A stretch of 64,000 nt of DNA from the NCBI RefSeq assembly GCF_900110105.1, contig NZ_FOCL01000003.1:310001-374000 (forward strand), in the 5' to 3' direction. Positions within the stretch are counted from its first letter, which is position 1; each line of letters starts with the position of its first letter. Source of the stretch: Mucilaginibacter gossypiicola (GTDB lineage: Bacteria; Bacteroidota; Bacteroidia; Sphingobacteriales; Sphingobacteriaceae). A model generated the notes under the pieces. That model did no database searches. It worked only from the letters and a program-made list of their open reading frames with translations, and had not been told where the DNA came from. Below are positions 1 to 9,692 of this stretch, in pieces. A program made the position numbers and the translations under genes.

Positions 1-1111
1 AATTACACCAGTTTGCACAACAGCAACCGGTTTATATGTTACCGACGAGGTTGAAAAACTGAGACAATGTAGCATATATATTGTAACCGTACCTACCCCG
101 GTTGATAAAAACAACCGCCCTGACCTATCTCCGCTGATAAGTGCCAGCCGCGTAGTAGGTAAGGTTTTAAAAAAGGGTGATATTGTAATTTATGAATCAA
201 CAGTATATCCGGGAGTAACAGAAGATGAGTGTATGCCCATTTTAGAAAAAGTATCAGGGCTTACTTTTAATGTTGATTTTTTTGCGGGCTACTCACCCGA
301 AAGGATCAATCCCGGCGATAAATTACATACTGTATCAAAAATTCGCAAAATCACATCGGGTTCAACTCCTGAAGCTGCCGAGACTATAGATAAGCTTTAT
401 CAATCAGTTATAACTGCCGGCACATTCAAAGCCCACTCAATAAAAGTTGCTGAAGCAGCCAAAGTAATTGAAAATGCCCAACGCGATATAAATATTGCCT
501 TTGTGAACGAGTTAGCGATGATCTTTAATAAATTAGGCATCGATACTCACAAGGTATTAGAAGCTGCGGGTACAAAATGGAATTTTTTAAATTTCAGGCC
601 CGGCCTTGTTGGCGGGCACTGCATCGGTGTTGACCCTTATTACCTTGCCCAAAAAGCCCAGGAAGCAGGTTATCACCCCGAGATTATACTTGCCGGTCGC
701 CGCATTAACGATTCGATGGGAAGCTATGTCGCCGATCAGTTTATTAAACAGATGATTTGCCGCGGCACTTCAATAACAGATAGCGAGGTACTGATACTTG
801 GCTTCACATTTAAAGAAAACTGCCCCGATGTAAGGAATACCCGGGTAATAGACATTGTAAAACGATTAAAAGAGTATAAGGTGAAAGTGCATATCCATGA
901 TCCGTGGGCCAATGCGGCGCATGCTAAAAAAGAGTACGGCATCATTTGCGAAAACGGCGAATCAAAAACGCGTACCTATGATGGGGTTTTACTTGCAGTT
1001 GCACACGAGGAGTTTAAAGAAATGAACATAAAAGCGCTTTGCAAACCTAATGCTGTACTGTATGATTTGAAAGCATTTTTACCAGAAGAGGTTGTTAACG
1101 CCCGGCTTTAA
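1..1111 (+). CDS. Nucleotide sugar 6-dehydrogenase (UDP-GlcNAc/UDP-ManNAc type), 5' truncated
   Basis: The reading frame is open from base 2, so the start codon and the N-terminal Rossmann glycine motif lie left of the window; 369 residues are visible. The family oxidises C6 of a UDP-N-acetylhexosamine to the uronic acid with 2 NAD+. Visible signatures are VPTPVD, the EST-x-YPG segment ([10 protein letters not shown]), the catalytic cysteine in [12 protein letters not shown] (Cys codon at 620-622), and the C-terminal UDP-binding domain beginning [15 protein letters not shown]. The FKENCPD wording matches TviB/WbpA-type enzymes better than plain UDP-glucose dehydrogenase (inference). It ends 5 bases before the flippase gene, so the two are probably co-transcribed. 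The first in-frame ATG (233) is internal and is not the start. Confidence 0.93.
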   Translation, partial: ITPVCTTATGLYVTDEVEKLRQCSIYIVTVPTPVDKNNRPDLSPLISASRVVGKVLKKGDIVIYESTVYPGVTEDECMPILEKVSGLTFNVDFFAGYSPERINPGDKLHTVSKIRKITSGSTPEAAETIDKLYQSVITAGTFKAHSIKVAEAAKVIENAQRDINIAFVNELAMIFNKLGIDTHKVLEAAGTKWNFLNFRPGLVGGHCIGVDPYYLAQKAQEAGYHPEIILAGRRINDSMGSYVADQFIKQMICRGTSITDSEVLILGFTFKENCPDVRNTRVIDIVKRLKEYKVKVHIHDPWANAAHAKKEYGIICENGESKTRTYDGVLLAVAHEEFKEMNIKALCKPNAVLYDLKAFLPEEVVNARL

Positions 1112-1116
1112 AAATC

Positions 1117-2556
1117 ATGAGCTATAAACAAAGAGCGGTATCTGGCATAGTGTGGGCGCTATGGCAGCAATTAAGTTCAAAAGTAGTAAGCTTTGGTATC
1201 TCCATATTCCTTGCCAGGATCCTGGAACCATCGCAATTTGGTTTGATAGCCATGCTGTATCTTTTTATATCGGTAGGCAATAGCCTTTTGGATGGTGGCC
1301 TCACGGCTTCGCTGATCCGTACAACCGACGCAGATCAGCGCGATTATTCAACAGTGTTTTATTTCAATATCATTGGCAGCAGCATCCTTTACCTGATACT
1401 TTTTGTAACAGCGCCACTTATAGCTGCTTTTTATCATCAGCCGTTGTTAACGGCTGTTGTGCGGGTTTATACCTTAATTTTGATCATAAACGCGTTTTTT
1501 GGAGTACAAAGCACCCTGTTGGTTAAGGACTTAAAATTTAAAAAACAAACTAATATTCAAATCCCCTCGGCCATTGGCGGCGGAATATTAGGTATCGTAC
1601 TTGCAAAATTAGGATACGGCGTTTGGAGCCTTGTTTGGATGGGGTTATGTACCTCGTTTTTATCAACAGCAATACACTGGATCACCTCAAGCTGGCGGCC
1701 GGCACTGATATTTGACAAGGCTTGTTTTAAAAAGCATATCCACTTTGGGTACAAAATGACGCTATCGGGTTTAATTGATACGGTTTATCAAAACATCTAC
1801 CTGATAATTATAGGTAAGTTCTTTTCGGCAGCCCAGCTTGGCTACTACAGCCGGGCCGATTCGATAAGCCAATTACCAATAAGTAACATTTCAGCAGCTA
1901 TAAATAAAGTTACCTACCCAATGTTTGCAGAAATATCAGACGATCCGGTGCAGTTAAAAAATGTTTATAAACGGCTCATGCAACAGGTAGTATTCTGGAA
2001 TGCACCGGCACTCATCATGCTGTGTATCATTGCCAAGCCATTGTTTCATATTTTATTAACAGATAAATGGTTACCTGCTGTTCCTATTTTCCAGTTATTA
2101 TGCATAGGCGGTATCATGTACCCGTTGCACTCCTATAACTTAAATGTGCTGAAAGTAATGGGACAAAGCGCCTTGTTTTTAAGGTTAGAAGTTATAAAAA
2201 AAGTGTTGAGCGTTGTTGGGATCCTGTGCTTTATTCCCTTCGGCATCTATGGCTTGTTATATTTCCAGTTATTTTTTAACGTGATAGCCTATTATATCAA
2301 TTCTATTTACAGCGGGCGCTTAATTAACTACCCGGTTACCGAACAGGTAAAGGATATTTTGCCTACAGTGGCATTAGCCGGGGGCATTGGTCTGTGCTGT
2401 TATTTTCTCGACAAACTCCTGATCAACGATTTTTTCATCCCAACTATGCAAATTGGCATATTACTCATAATATTCGCCACGGTTTATTATGGAGCCAGTT
2501 TATTAATTAAGCTTTCTGCTATTAAAGATTTTAACCAATTAATCCTAAAACGATGA
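1117..2556 (+). CDS. Wzx-type polysaccharide flippase (WzxC/TuaB-like)
   Basis: A 479-residue polytopic membrane protein with regularly spaced hydrophobic segments along its whole length. The N-terminus (RAVSGIVWALWQQ, then ILEPSQFGLIAM) has the typical start of the polysaccharide biosynthesis/oligosaccharide flippase family of the MOP superfamily. These proteins move undecaprenyl-diphosphate-linked repeat units from the cytoplasmic to the periplasmic face. The gene sits between sugar-activating and glycosyltransferase genes, and a Wzy-like polymerase and a priming transferase are encoded downstream, which supports a Wzx/Wzy assembly route. Its last 4 bases overlap the next start, suggesting translational coupling. 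The substrate cannot be read from the sequence. Confidence 0.9.
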   Translation: MSYKQRAVSGIVWALWQQLSSKVVSFGISIFLARILEPSQFGLIAMLYLFISVGNSLLDGGLTASLIRTTDADQRDYSTVFYFNIIGSSILYLILFVTAPLIAAFYHQPLLTAVVRVYTLILIINAFFGVQSTLLVKDLKFKKQTNIQIPSAIGGGILGIVLAKLGYGVWSLVWMGLCTSFLSTAIHWITSSWRPALIFDKACFKKHIHFGYKMTLSGLIDTVYQNIYLIIIGKFFSAAQLGYYSRADSISQLPISNISAAINKVTYPMFAEISDDPVQLKNVYKRLMQQVVFWNAPALIMLCIIAKPLFHILLTDKWLPAVPIFQLLCIGGIMYPLHSYNLNVLKVMGQSALFLRLEVIKKVLSVVGILCFIPFGIYGLLYFQLFFNVIAYYINSIYSGRLINYPVTEQVKDILPTVALAGGIGLCCYFLDKLLINDFFIPTMQIGILLIIFATVYYGASLLIKLSAIKDFNQLILKR

Positions 2557-3728
2557 TTCCCGTAACCAAACCATTTCTCCCCGCCGAAAAGGAATTCAGA
2601 GCTTATGTAAAAAGTATCTGGGAAAGACAATGGCTCACCAACAATGGCCCGCTTGTAAACACCCTTGAGCTAAAACTAAAGCAATACCTGGGTGTTAGCC
2701 ATATGCTGTTTGTTACAAATGGCACAATAGCGTTACAACTGGCTATTAAAGCGCTTAAGCTAAGCGGAGAGATCATCACAACGCCATTTTCATTTGTTGC
2801 TACTACAAGCACTGTTGTTTGGCAGGGCTGCGAACCGGTATTTGTGGATATCGATCCAGGAACACTGAACATCGACCCAAGCAAAATTGAAGCTGCAATC
2901 ACCCCAAAAACATCGGCCATATTGGCAACGCACGTATTTGGTAACCCTTGCGATATAACTGCCATACAAGCTATTGCTGATAAACATAACCTTAAGGTGA
3001 TATATGATGCGGCACACTGCTTTGGTACCTTTTACAAAAACCGCTCGGTATTTGAATACGGTGACATCAGCGTAACCAGCTTTCACTCAACCAAATTATA
3101 CCATACTATTGAAGGCGGTGCAGTATTTACCCAAGACCCCGAACTATTGAAAACAATGGCCCTGATGCGCAATTTCGGCTATTCAGGAGTTGATACCTTT
3201 TCTGAAGAGGGCATCAACGCAAAAAACAGCGAGTTTCATGCAGCAATGGGTTTATGCAACCTGCGCCATGTTGACGAGATACTTAAAAAGAGAAGGTATT
3301 TATACGAACAGTATCTGTCGCGCCTGGAGAACCTGGACGTTCAGTTTCAGAAACTTGAAAATGAACAAGACTACAATTATGCATATTTCCCTATAATTTT
3401 TCAAACAGAGGCGTTGATGCATCAAAGCAAAGCAAAGTTGGAGCTGGCGCAGATCTATTGCAGGCGGTATTTTTACCCTTCGCTATCATCGCTGCCATAC
3501 GTAAAAAAACAGCCCATGCCTGTTTGTGATTCTATAGCCTCGAGGGTGGTTTGCCTGCCGTTGTATCATACGCTGTCGCTCTCTGATCTCGATCTTATTT
3601 GCAGACTATTGTTACGTGCTCAAAATTTTGATAATAATTTCAAACCCAAACATTTTGGTACGCTGGTTACCGATAAAATCGAATCTGAAATAAACGTGAC
3701 AGCCGTGAATATAAATGGATCAGTATGA
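2553..3728 (+). CDS. DegT/DnrJ/EryC1/StrS-family sugar aminotransferase (first copy)
   Basis: PLP-dependent aminotransferase of 391 residues that would convert a keto-sugar nucleotide into an amino sugar. Visible family features are the N-terminal substrate and PLP region, the PLP-ring aspartate in YDAAH (Asp152), and the Schiff-base lysine in SFHSTK (Lys181) followed by EGG. The likely substrate is a UDP- or dTDP-4-keto-6-deoxy sugar, since a WbpM/PglF-type 4,6-dehydratase is encoded at the end of the same cluster (inference). It overlaps the flippase upstream and the GT2 gene downstream by 4 bases each. A second member of the family lies at 6580-7824; the two are quite different in sequence, so they probably act on different sugars. 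Confidence 0.92.
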   Translation: MIPVTKPFLPAEKEFRAYVKSIWERQWLTNNGPLVNTLELKLKQYLGVSHMLFVTNGTIALQLAIKALKLSGEIITTPFSFVATTSTVVWQGCEPVFVDIDPGTLNIDPSKIEAAITPKTSAILATHVFGNPCDITAIQAIADKHNLKVIYDAAHCFGTFYKNRSVFEYGDISVTSFHSTKLYHTIEGGAVFTQDPELLKTMALMRNFGYSGVDTFSEEGINAKNSEFHAAMGLCNLRHVDEILKKRRYLYEQYLSRLENLDVQFQKLENEQDYNYAYFPIIFQTEALMHQSKAKLELAQIYCRRYFYPSLSSLPYVKKQPMPVCDSIASRVVCLPLYHTLSLSDLDLICRLLLRAQNFDNNFKPKHFGTLVTDKIESEINVTAVNINGSV

Positions 3729-4582
3729 TTGATGAAGAGTTAACGGTAAGTATCCTCTGCATTACTTACAACCACGAAAAATTTATCGCCGAAGCTATCC
3801 AGAGCTTTCTGATGCAGAAAACCAATTTCAAATATGAGATCATTATTGGCGATGATTGTTCGACGGATAAAACTCAATCAATAATTAAGCTTTATGCAGA
3901 AACGTGCCCGGGCAAGATAAAGCTCATAGCCTCTACTACCAACCTGGGCACGCATAAAAATTTAATTAATTGTATTGCAGAATGCAGGGGTAAATACATA
4001 GCACTTTGTGAGGGCGACGATTACTGGACAAATGAATATAAACTGCAAAAGCAGGTTGATTTTTTAGAAAACAATGCCGAGTTCGTTATTTGCTGCCATT
4101 ATCATAAAGTAATAAACGCCGGCAATAAAACACTTTATGTTCATCCAAACCCAACGCCGCTGATACACACCTATGCCGATTTGCTGGCAGGAAAACAGGA
4201 AGAAACTAAAACCGCAACTGTGGTTTATCGCAACATTCCCGAAACAACCCAGGTATTTTCTACACCCTGGTTTTTTGAGTGTTTTGCAGGCGATAAAATG
4301 TTTAAGCTTTGGGCAACCCATAATACCGGCGGCAAAATTTACGTAATGCCCGAGGTAATGAGTTGTTACCGCCGGCACGAGGGAGGTGTATGGAGCATGA
4401 TCAATGCTAAAGCGCGTATGGAAATGGTTATCAGTGACTTTAACCTGATCATTAAAAATTTCACATACTCAGCAATTGCAAAAAAGAAGCTTTTGCTGCT
4501 TTATATAAAACGCTATCTGCTATTTGAATTACAAAACAAACGGTTCCGCAAAGCTTACGATACACTAAAATACCTGCTATAA
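3725..4582 (+). CDS. Glycosyltransferase family 2
   Basis: A 285-residue GT-A-fold glycosyltransferase. The N-terminal nucleotide-binding strand (TVSILCITYNHEKFI) is followed by IIGDDCSTDKT and then the metal-binding region CEGDDYW, the DXD-type motif of GT2. No convincing membrane segment is visible, so it should act at the inner face of the cytoplasmic membrane on the lipid-linked intermediate. The start overlaps the aminotransferase stop. Donor and acceptor are unknown. Confidence 0.92.
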   Translation: MIDEELTVSILCITYNHEKFIAEAIQSFLMQKTNFKYEIIIGDDCSTDKTQSIIKLYAETCPGKIKLIASTTNLGTHKNLINCIAECRGKYIALCEGDDYWTNEYKLQKQVDFLENNAEFVICCHYHKVINAGNKTLYVHPNPTPLIHTYADLLAGKQEETKTATVVYRNIPETTQVFSTPWFFECFAGDKMFKLWATHNTGGKIYVMPEVMSCYRRHEGGVWSMINAKARMEMVISDFNLIIKNFTYSAIAKKKLLLLYIKRYLLFELQNKRFRKAYDTLKYLL

Positions 4583-4606
4583 CAAACAGAGCATTTAACA
4601 CTCAAA

Positions 4607-5776
4607 ATGAAAATACAAGCCGCCCCCTTTTCAAAACCCGTTCTGTTTTTCATTATTCCTTCGCTTAAAGGAGGAGGAGCAGAAAGAGTTATCATTTCGC
4701 TTGCTAATTACTTTAATAAAAACAACTTCCAGTCGGTACTCATTTCTTTAAACAACGATCTTCCAGCGTATGAAATTGAGGATGGTGTTAAAGTATTTTA
4801 CCTTACCGACCGCCAGAAAAGCCGGTTAGCTTATAGGATGTATCATATTGCCGAAACTTTCTACAAGCTCATCAAGCTGCTACGAACTCTAAAACCGGTG
4901 TGTGTGTTATCATTCATTACTTCGGCCAATATTTGGGCCGGCATTACCTGTTGGTTAACCCGCGTGCCCTATATTGTTTCAGAACGTACCTCGCCGGATA
5001 GAAGCGTTATCAGCTTTAACTATTTGCATAAACAACTGGCTTTAAGCTTATATAAAAGGGCGGCGTCAGTTGTTGTAAGCGCTAAAGGAGTTGAGGATTG
5101 CCTGCTTAAGGATAAAGACTTTAAAGCGCTCAATAATATCGAACGTATAACAAATGCTGTTACTATTTTCCAATCGCCGTCAGATGAGAAGGTTCACAAC
5201 CGGAGATTTATTTTGGGCGTTGGCCGTTTAGCTTATGTAAAAGGCTTTGACATCCTTATTGAAGCATATGCAAAATCAGGCCTCACTGACGTTGATCTTA
5301 TAATCATTGGCGATGGCGAAGAACGTGCCAACCTGGTTTGCCAGATCTTTAATCTCGGATTAAGAGAACGGGTATTGTTACCCGGTAGCAGAAATAACCT
5401 TCAGGATTATTATAGCCAGGCCGAAATGTTTGTTTTACCATCACGCAATGAAGGATACCCCAACGCCTTAGTTGAGGCTATGAGCTTTGGATGCCCTTCT
5501 ATAGCAGTAGATTGTAATTTTGGTCCTTCGGAAATAATTGTTAACGGCGAAAACGGGATGCTGGTAAAAAGAGCTTCAATAAGTGGTTTAGCCGATGCAA
5601 TGCATCGTTTGGCTGGCGATGAGACGTTAAAAACAAATCTTGGAAATCAAGCCCGTATCATATCTCAAACCAATCATCCCGATAAAATATTGGGAGAATG
5701 GGAAACACTAATGAAAAAACACGCTGCCGCAACTGAAACAGCGGCACAACTAACAAACAGCCAACCAGCTTTGTAA
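4607..5776 (+). CDS. Glycosyltransferase family 4
   Basis: A 389-residue GT-B glycosyltransferase. The N-terminal domain carries the glycine-rich acceptor loop KGGGAERV. The C-terminal domain begins VGRLAYVKGFDILI and holds the retaining-GT4 EX7E motif in NEGYPNALVEAMSFG. A hydrophobic helix near residues 95-115 could be a monotopic membrane contact. It is one of four GT4 genes in this cluster. The gaps to its neighbours are 24 and 18 bases, consistent with one transcript. Confidence 0.92.
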   Translation: MKIQAAPFSKPVLFFIIPSLKGGGAERVIISLANYFNKNNFQSVLISLNNDLPAYEIEDGVKVFYLTDRQKSRLAYRMYHIAETFYKLIKLLRTLKPVCVLSFITSANIWAGITCWLTRVPYIVSERTSPDRSVISFNYLHKQLALSLYKRAASVVVSAKGVEDCLLKDKDFKALNNIERITNAVTIFQSPSDEKVHNRRFILGVGRLAYVKGFDILIEAYAKSGLTDVDLIIIGDGEERANLVCQIFNLGLRERVLLPGSRNNLQDYYSQAEMFVLPSRNEGYPNALVEAMSFGCPSIAVDCNFGPSEIIVNGENGMLVKRASISGLADAMHRLAGDETLKTNLGNQARIISQTNHPDKILGEWETLMKKHAAATETAAQLTNSQPAL

Positions 5777-5794
5777 ACCTATCAAACTGTTAAT

Positions 5795-6562
5795 ATGCTA
5801 CAGTACTTAATTCGTTTGGATGATTTATGCCCGACAAATAACCTCCCAAAATGGGAACGCTTCTTTAACCTGTTTGACAGGTATGGTATAAAACCTATAA
5901 TAGCTGTTATACCGGCAAACAAAGATCCTAAACTAAAAGCCTGCGGCAACTTTAACCCTTACTACTGGCAGTTGGTACGCGAGCTCCAAGATAAAAATTA
6001 TGTGATAGGCATGCACGGTTTTGATCATTATTATATCAACCACAACTCTGGTTTGCTGAAAATGAATAACAGATCAGAATTTGCCGGCTTACCCTTACAA
6101 ACTCAAAAAGAAAAAATAAGAAAGGCGGCCGAAATTTTCAGGCGCGAAAATATTAACCCTACTGTTTTTATTGCCCCGGCGCATACCTTCGATCGTAATA
6201 CCCTACTGGCTTTGCATGAATATACCAACATTAAAATAATAAGCGACGGCCTGCTCAAATCACCCTACGTAAGGTTTGGTTTTAACTGGGTGCCGGTTCA
6301 ACTATCAGAAGTTGAACAAAAAACAAAATATACCTGGACATTCAACTATCATCCGGAAACCTGCCCTCCCCAGGCTTTTGCTGAACTTGAAATTTTTATA
6401 GAAAAAAACCATCACCTTTTTGTATCACTGGATAACCTGGATTTTTCAAATTATACCTGGGCTGATGCCGTTGCCGAAAAATATTGCATTTATAAAAGAT
6501 TAGCACGTGATTACGCTCAAAAGGCAATTGCTTTTATGGAACGGATCCCTGCCGGAAACTAA
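5795..6562 (+). CDS. DUF2334-type polysaccharide deacetylase
   Basis: A 255-residue protein with the NodB-like deacetylase layout: an N-terminal RLDDLCP motif supplying the catalytic and metal-binding aspartates, then GMHGFDHY with metal-binding histidines, and a later IAPAHTFD motif. The family removes N- or O-acetyl groups from glycans. No signal peptide is visible, so it probably acts in the cytoplasm on a lipid-linked or nucleotide-linked sugar rather than on exported polymer (inference). Compact size and DUF2334-like wording separate it from secreted chitin-deacetylase-like enzymes. Confidence 0.85.
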   Translation: MLQYLIRLDDLCPTNNLPKWERFFNLFDRYGIKPIIAVIPANKDPKLKACGNFNPYYWQLVRELQDKNYVIGMHGFDHYYINHNSGLLKMNNRSEFAGLPLQTQKEKIRKAAEIFRRENINPTVFIAPAHTFDRNTLLALHEYTNIKIISDGLLKSPYVRFGFNWVPVQLSEVEQKTKYTWTFNYHPETCPPQAFAELEIFIEKNHHLFVSLDNLDFSNYTWADAVAEKYCIYKRLARDYAQKAIAFMERIPAGN

Positions 6563-6579
6563 CATTATTTAAACCTGAT

Positions 6580-7824
6580 ATGAAAATTTCTTTTGCGCCA
6601 CCTTACATTGACCAGGCCGTTATTAATGAGGTTATGGATACGCTTAACTCTGGCTGGATAACCACTGGCCCTAAAGTAGCCGCACTTGAACAGCAAATGA
6701 AACAACTTACAGCTTCGGATGCAGCTGTTTGCGTAAACTCATGGACATCGGGCGCTATCCTGATGCTCAAGTGGTTTGGCATAAAAGAGGGAGATGAAGT
6801 GATCATCCCTGCGTACACTTATTGCGCTACAGCTTTAAGCGTATTGCATTGCGGCGCTACCCCGGTTATTGTTGATGTAGATAAAGATTGCTGCATCTCC
6901 GCAGAAACTGTGATCAAAGCAATAACTCCAAAAACAAAAGCAATTATTGCTGTTGATATAGCCGGCTGGCCATGCGATTACGAACAGTTAAAGGCGATTA
7001 TCAATAAACCTGAAATTAAAAAGCTATTTGTTGCCGAAAGCCCAAAGCAAAAGATTTTAGGCAGAATACTTTTAATTGCCGACGCAGCACACTCCATTGG
7101 TGCAACTATAAATGAGTTACCTGCATCAAAGTATAGTGATGTTTCTATATTTTCCTTTCACGCTGTAAAAAACGTCACTACAGCCGAAGGAGGTTGTATC
7201 TGTATTAATTTACCTGCCTGCTTTAATCCGGCCGAAGAACACCGGTATTTAAAACTATATACCCTTAACGGGCAAACCAAAGATGCATTTACCAAAAGTA
7301 ATGGCGGCGGCTGGAAATACGACATCCTATTTATGGGCCTCAAAATCAACATGCCCGATATTTGTGCAGCAATAGGGCTCGGTCAGCTCAGGAACTATGA
7401 TGCAAAACTGCTCCCGATGCGTAAACGTGTTGCATCTATATATTGTGATAGCTTTAAAACAATGGATTGGTTTATTGAACCACCATTAAAAGATGAACAA
7501 AGAGAATCATCCTACCATCTGTTTGCCCTCCGGATCAAAGATATATCAGAAGCACAACGCGATCAGATAATTGAAAGCATTATGAGTGAAGGGATCATGG
7601 CCAACGTGCACTTTACCCCGCTGCCAATGCTTACACTTTTTAAAGATCTGGGCTATGAGATTTCTCAGTATCCATCGGCTTACGCACTTTATGCAAATGA
7701 AATCTCGCTTCCTATATATCCGCAACTTACTGACGAACAGATTGATTTCATAATTACAACCGTGATAAGCTCAGTTAACGCTGTACTGGAACACTATAAA
7801 GAACCGGCAAAAGTTGAATTATAA
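6580..7824 (+). CDS. DegT/DnrJ/EryC1/StrS-family sugar aminotransferase (second copy)
   Basis: PLP-dependent aminotransferase of 414 residues. The PLP-contacting aspartate is in ADAAHS (Asp168) and the Schiff-base lysine in SFHAVK (Lys197), followed by TAEGG. Compared with the first copy it has an extra stretch around residues 144-162 before the DAAHS motif. The C-terminus has the usual SYHLFALRI and PIYPQLTDEQ segments. Its product would be a 3- or 4-amino sugar nucleotide; which keto sugar it uses is not visible. It lies between the deacetylase and the priming transferase, all within 20-base gaps. Confidence 0.92.
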   Translation: MKISFAPPYIDQAVINEVMDTLNSGWITTGPKVAALEQQMKQLTASDAAVCVNSWTSGAILMLKWFGIKEGDEVIIPAYTYCATALSVLHCGATPVIVDVDKDCCISAETVIKAITPKTKAIIAVDIAGWPCDYEQLKAIINKPEIKKLFVAESPKQKILGRILLIADAAHSIGATINELPASKYSDVSIFSFHAVKNVTTAEGGCICINLPACFNPAEEHRYLKLYTLNGQTKDAFTKSNGGGWKYDILFMGLKINMPDICAAIGLGQLRNYDAKLLPMRKRVASIYCDSFKTMDWFIEPPLKDEQRESSYHLFALRIKDISEAQRDQIIESIMSEGIMANVHFTPLPMLTLFKDLGYEISQYPSAYALYANEISLPIYPQLTDEQIDFIITTVISSVNAVLEHYKEPAKVEL

Positions 7825-7833
7825 AATACAGTT

Positions 7834-8424
7834 ATGATTAAACGGCTTTTTGATATTGGCTTATCACTTATAGCGCTGATCATATTGCTGCCGCTGTTTG
7901 TTATAATTGCCATGGCTATTAAAATAAATTCGAGAGGAAGCGCATTTTATAAACAGGCACGGGTTGGAAAAGATGGAAACGAATTTGAACTCTTCAAATT
8001 CCGCACCATGTATGTGGACTCGGACAGGGCCGGATTATTAACCATAGGTAGTAAAGATTACCGGATCACCGGCGTTGGTTACTGGCTCAGGAAATATAAA
8101 CTTGATGAGCTGCCGCAATTACTAAACGTATTAAAAGGCGACATGAGTTTTGTTGGCCCCCGCCCCGAAGTGCGGAAATACGTAAACCTGTATACACCTG
8201 CTCAGTTAAGGGTATTAAGTGTTAAACCAGGAGTAACAGACTGGGCATCTATCAAATATTTTGATGAAAATGACATCCTGGCCGGCAGCGACGATCCTGA
8301 GGATATGTATATCAAGGTTATAGTTCCGTCAAAAATCATTAAAAACCTCGAGTACATTGACAACCAGGGTATTTTAATGGATCTGAAGATTATACTATCT
8401 ACAATAAAACGAATTTTTCAATAG
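7834..8424 (+). CDS. Priming sugar-1-phosphate transferase (PglC/WcaJ-type catalytic domain)
   Basis: A 196-residue monotopic phosphoglycosyltransferase. The N-terminal hydrophobic helix begins at KRLFDIGLSLIALIILL. It is followed by FKFRTMY, the KLDELPQLLNVLKGDMSFVGPRPE block that defines the family, and a KPGVTDWASI segment. This small form has only the catalytic domain. It transfers a sugar phosphate (often N-acetylated or 6-deoxy) to undecaprenyl phosphate, starting each repeat unit. It directly precedes the polymerase gene. Confidence 0.95.
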   Translation: MIKRLFDIGLSLIALIILLPLFVIIAMAIKINSRGSAFYKQARVGKDGNEFELFKFRTMYVDSDRAGLLTIGSKDYRITGVGYWLRKYKLDELPQLLNVLKGDMSFVGPRPEVRKYVNLYTPAQLRVLSVKPGVTDWASIKYFDENDILAGSDDPEDMYIKVIVPSKIIKNLEYIDNQGILMDLKIILSTIKRIFQ

Positions 8425-8436
8425 CACCAATTTATT

Positions 8437-9666
8437 ATGTTGCTTAAAAAGTGCCTCTTTTACGGTTTAATGTTCTTCTATCTGTACACACTTGCCTTTG
8501 GCATTTTCATGACAGATACTTTGAGGATTCCTGCACCTGTAATTTTTTGCATGCTGCTGTTTTTTGTGCAAAAGCCTTTGCTGGATTTTGGCTATACCAA
8601 CGAGTTAATAGTTTTTGTAATTGGGGTTTTTTTGTACCAGGTAGTAGGCCTGAGCAATTATATTACCTTTTTTGCCATACTCCTTACTATAATACCATGC
8701 TCGTTATATTTTAACTATTTTATAGGTGCAAGTAAATCGCGCTATTACGCTTCAATATTGATGTTTTTTTTCCTGCTCATGTGCTCTATGATCATCATGG
8801 TACTGGATCACAGTATGGCAGGCACCATTGACCCGATAAGGAGTATGTTATTGGGCGAACCGGTTAAACAAAGCCCTGCAGGCCTGGCAGTAACGCAATT
8901 CAATTTCGGATACCAGGTTGTGGCCATTACTACCTTTGCTTTCATTGCGGCATGTACCACGGGGCAATACCTCATAGTAAGGATTTTGGTTTTAGCAGCC
9001 TGTGTTGCATGTATTTATCTTGGCATGAACAGGTCGGCATTTATAAGCTTTGGAGCCGGTGTAACGCTCTTCCTGTTTATTTACTATCGCTACAAGGCTG
9101 TTTTTCTGGTTGCAGCTACTGCGATCATATGTTTTGGGCTGTACACTTATGTGTTAAAAGATAACGTTGATGATAAAAACAACATCCTGTCAAAAAATCA
9201 GGCAAAAGAAGCCAACGATTTTAACAGGGCCAACATGGCTGCCGAAAACCTTAAAATATTTGCTGATTATCCTTTTGGGCTTATATTTTATGGTAAAACC
9301 TGGGATGAAGTAACATACCGGAACCCCTTGTTTACATTCGGCCTGTCATCGCACAATGCCTACCTGATGTTCATAACCCTGCTTGGCCCGTTTTTGGGCA
9401 TAGGGTTGCTGTGGGCCATATATTATAAAACCGTCCGCCTGTTTTGGCAAACTATAAAAAATGTAAAGCATAAAGGGAGCGCAATTTATGTAGCTATATT
9501 TTTCACTTTTATAGCAATATCCTTAAACGCGCTGTCACATAACGGGTGGCTGATGAGTGTAGACGGCCCTACTATATTTATTTATTTCGCTGTATTACAC
9601 TACAACAGGCTAAAAGACCCGGTAAAGCAAACCGAACCAGTACAGGAAGAATTAGCTGTCGCTTAA
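8437..9666 (+). CDS. Wzy-like O-antigen/exopolysaccharide polymerase
   Basis: A 409-residue polytopic membrane protein with about ten hydrophobic segments and a large extracytoplasmic loop near residues 245-300. The GMNRSAFISF segment and the following helix resemble the conserved part of O-antigen ligase/polymerase proteins. Sequence conservation in this family is low, so the call leans on topology and on its place between priming transferase and glycosyltransferases. It would polymerise flipped repeat units in the periplasm. No other polymerase candidate is seen in the cluster. Confidence 0.75.
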   Translation: MLLKKCLFYGLMFFYLYTLAFGIFMTDTLRIPAPVIFCMLLFFVQKPLLDFGYTNELIVFVIGVFLYQVVGLSNYITFFAILLTIIPCSLYFNYFIGASKSRYYASILMFFFLLMCSMIIMVLDHSMAGTIDPIRSMLLGEPVKQSPAGLAVTQFNFGYQVVAITTFAFIAACTTGQYLIVRILVLAACVACIYLGMNRSAFISFGAGVTLFLFIYYRYKAVFLVAATAIICFGLYTYVLKDNVDDKNNILSKNQAKEANDFNRANMAAENLKIFADYPFGLIFYGKTWDEVTYRNPLFTFGLSSHNAYLMFITLLGPFLGIGLLWAIYYKTVRLFWQTIKNVKHKGSAIYVAIFFTFIAISLNALSHNGWLMSVDGPTIFIYFAVLHYNRLKDPVKQTEPVQEELAVA

Positions 9667-9692
9667 AACTTGATCCCAATTTTTAGTTTATA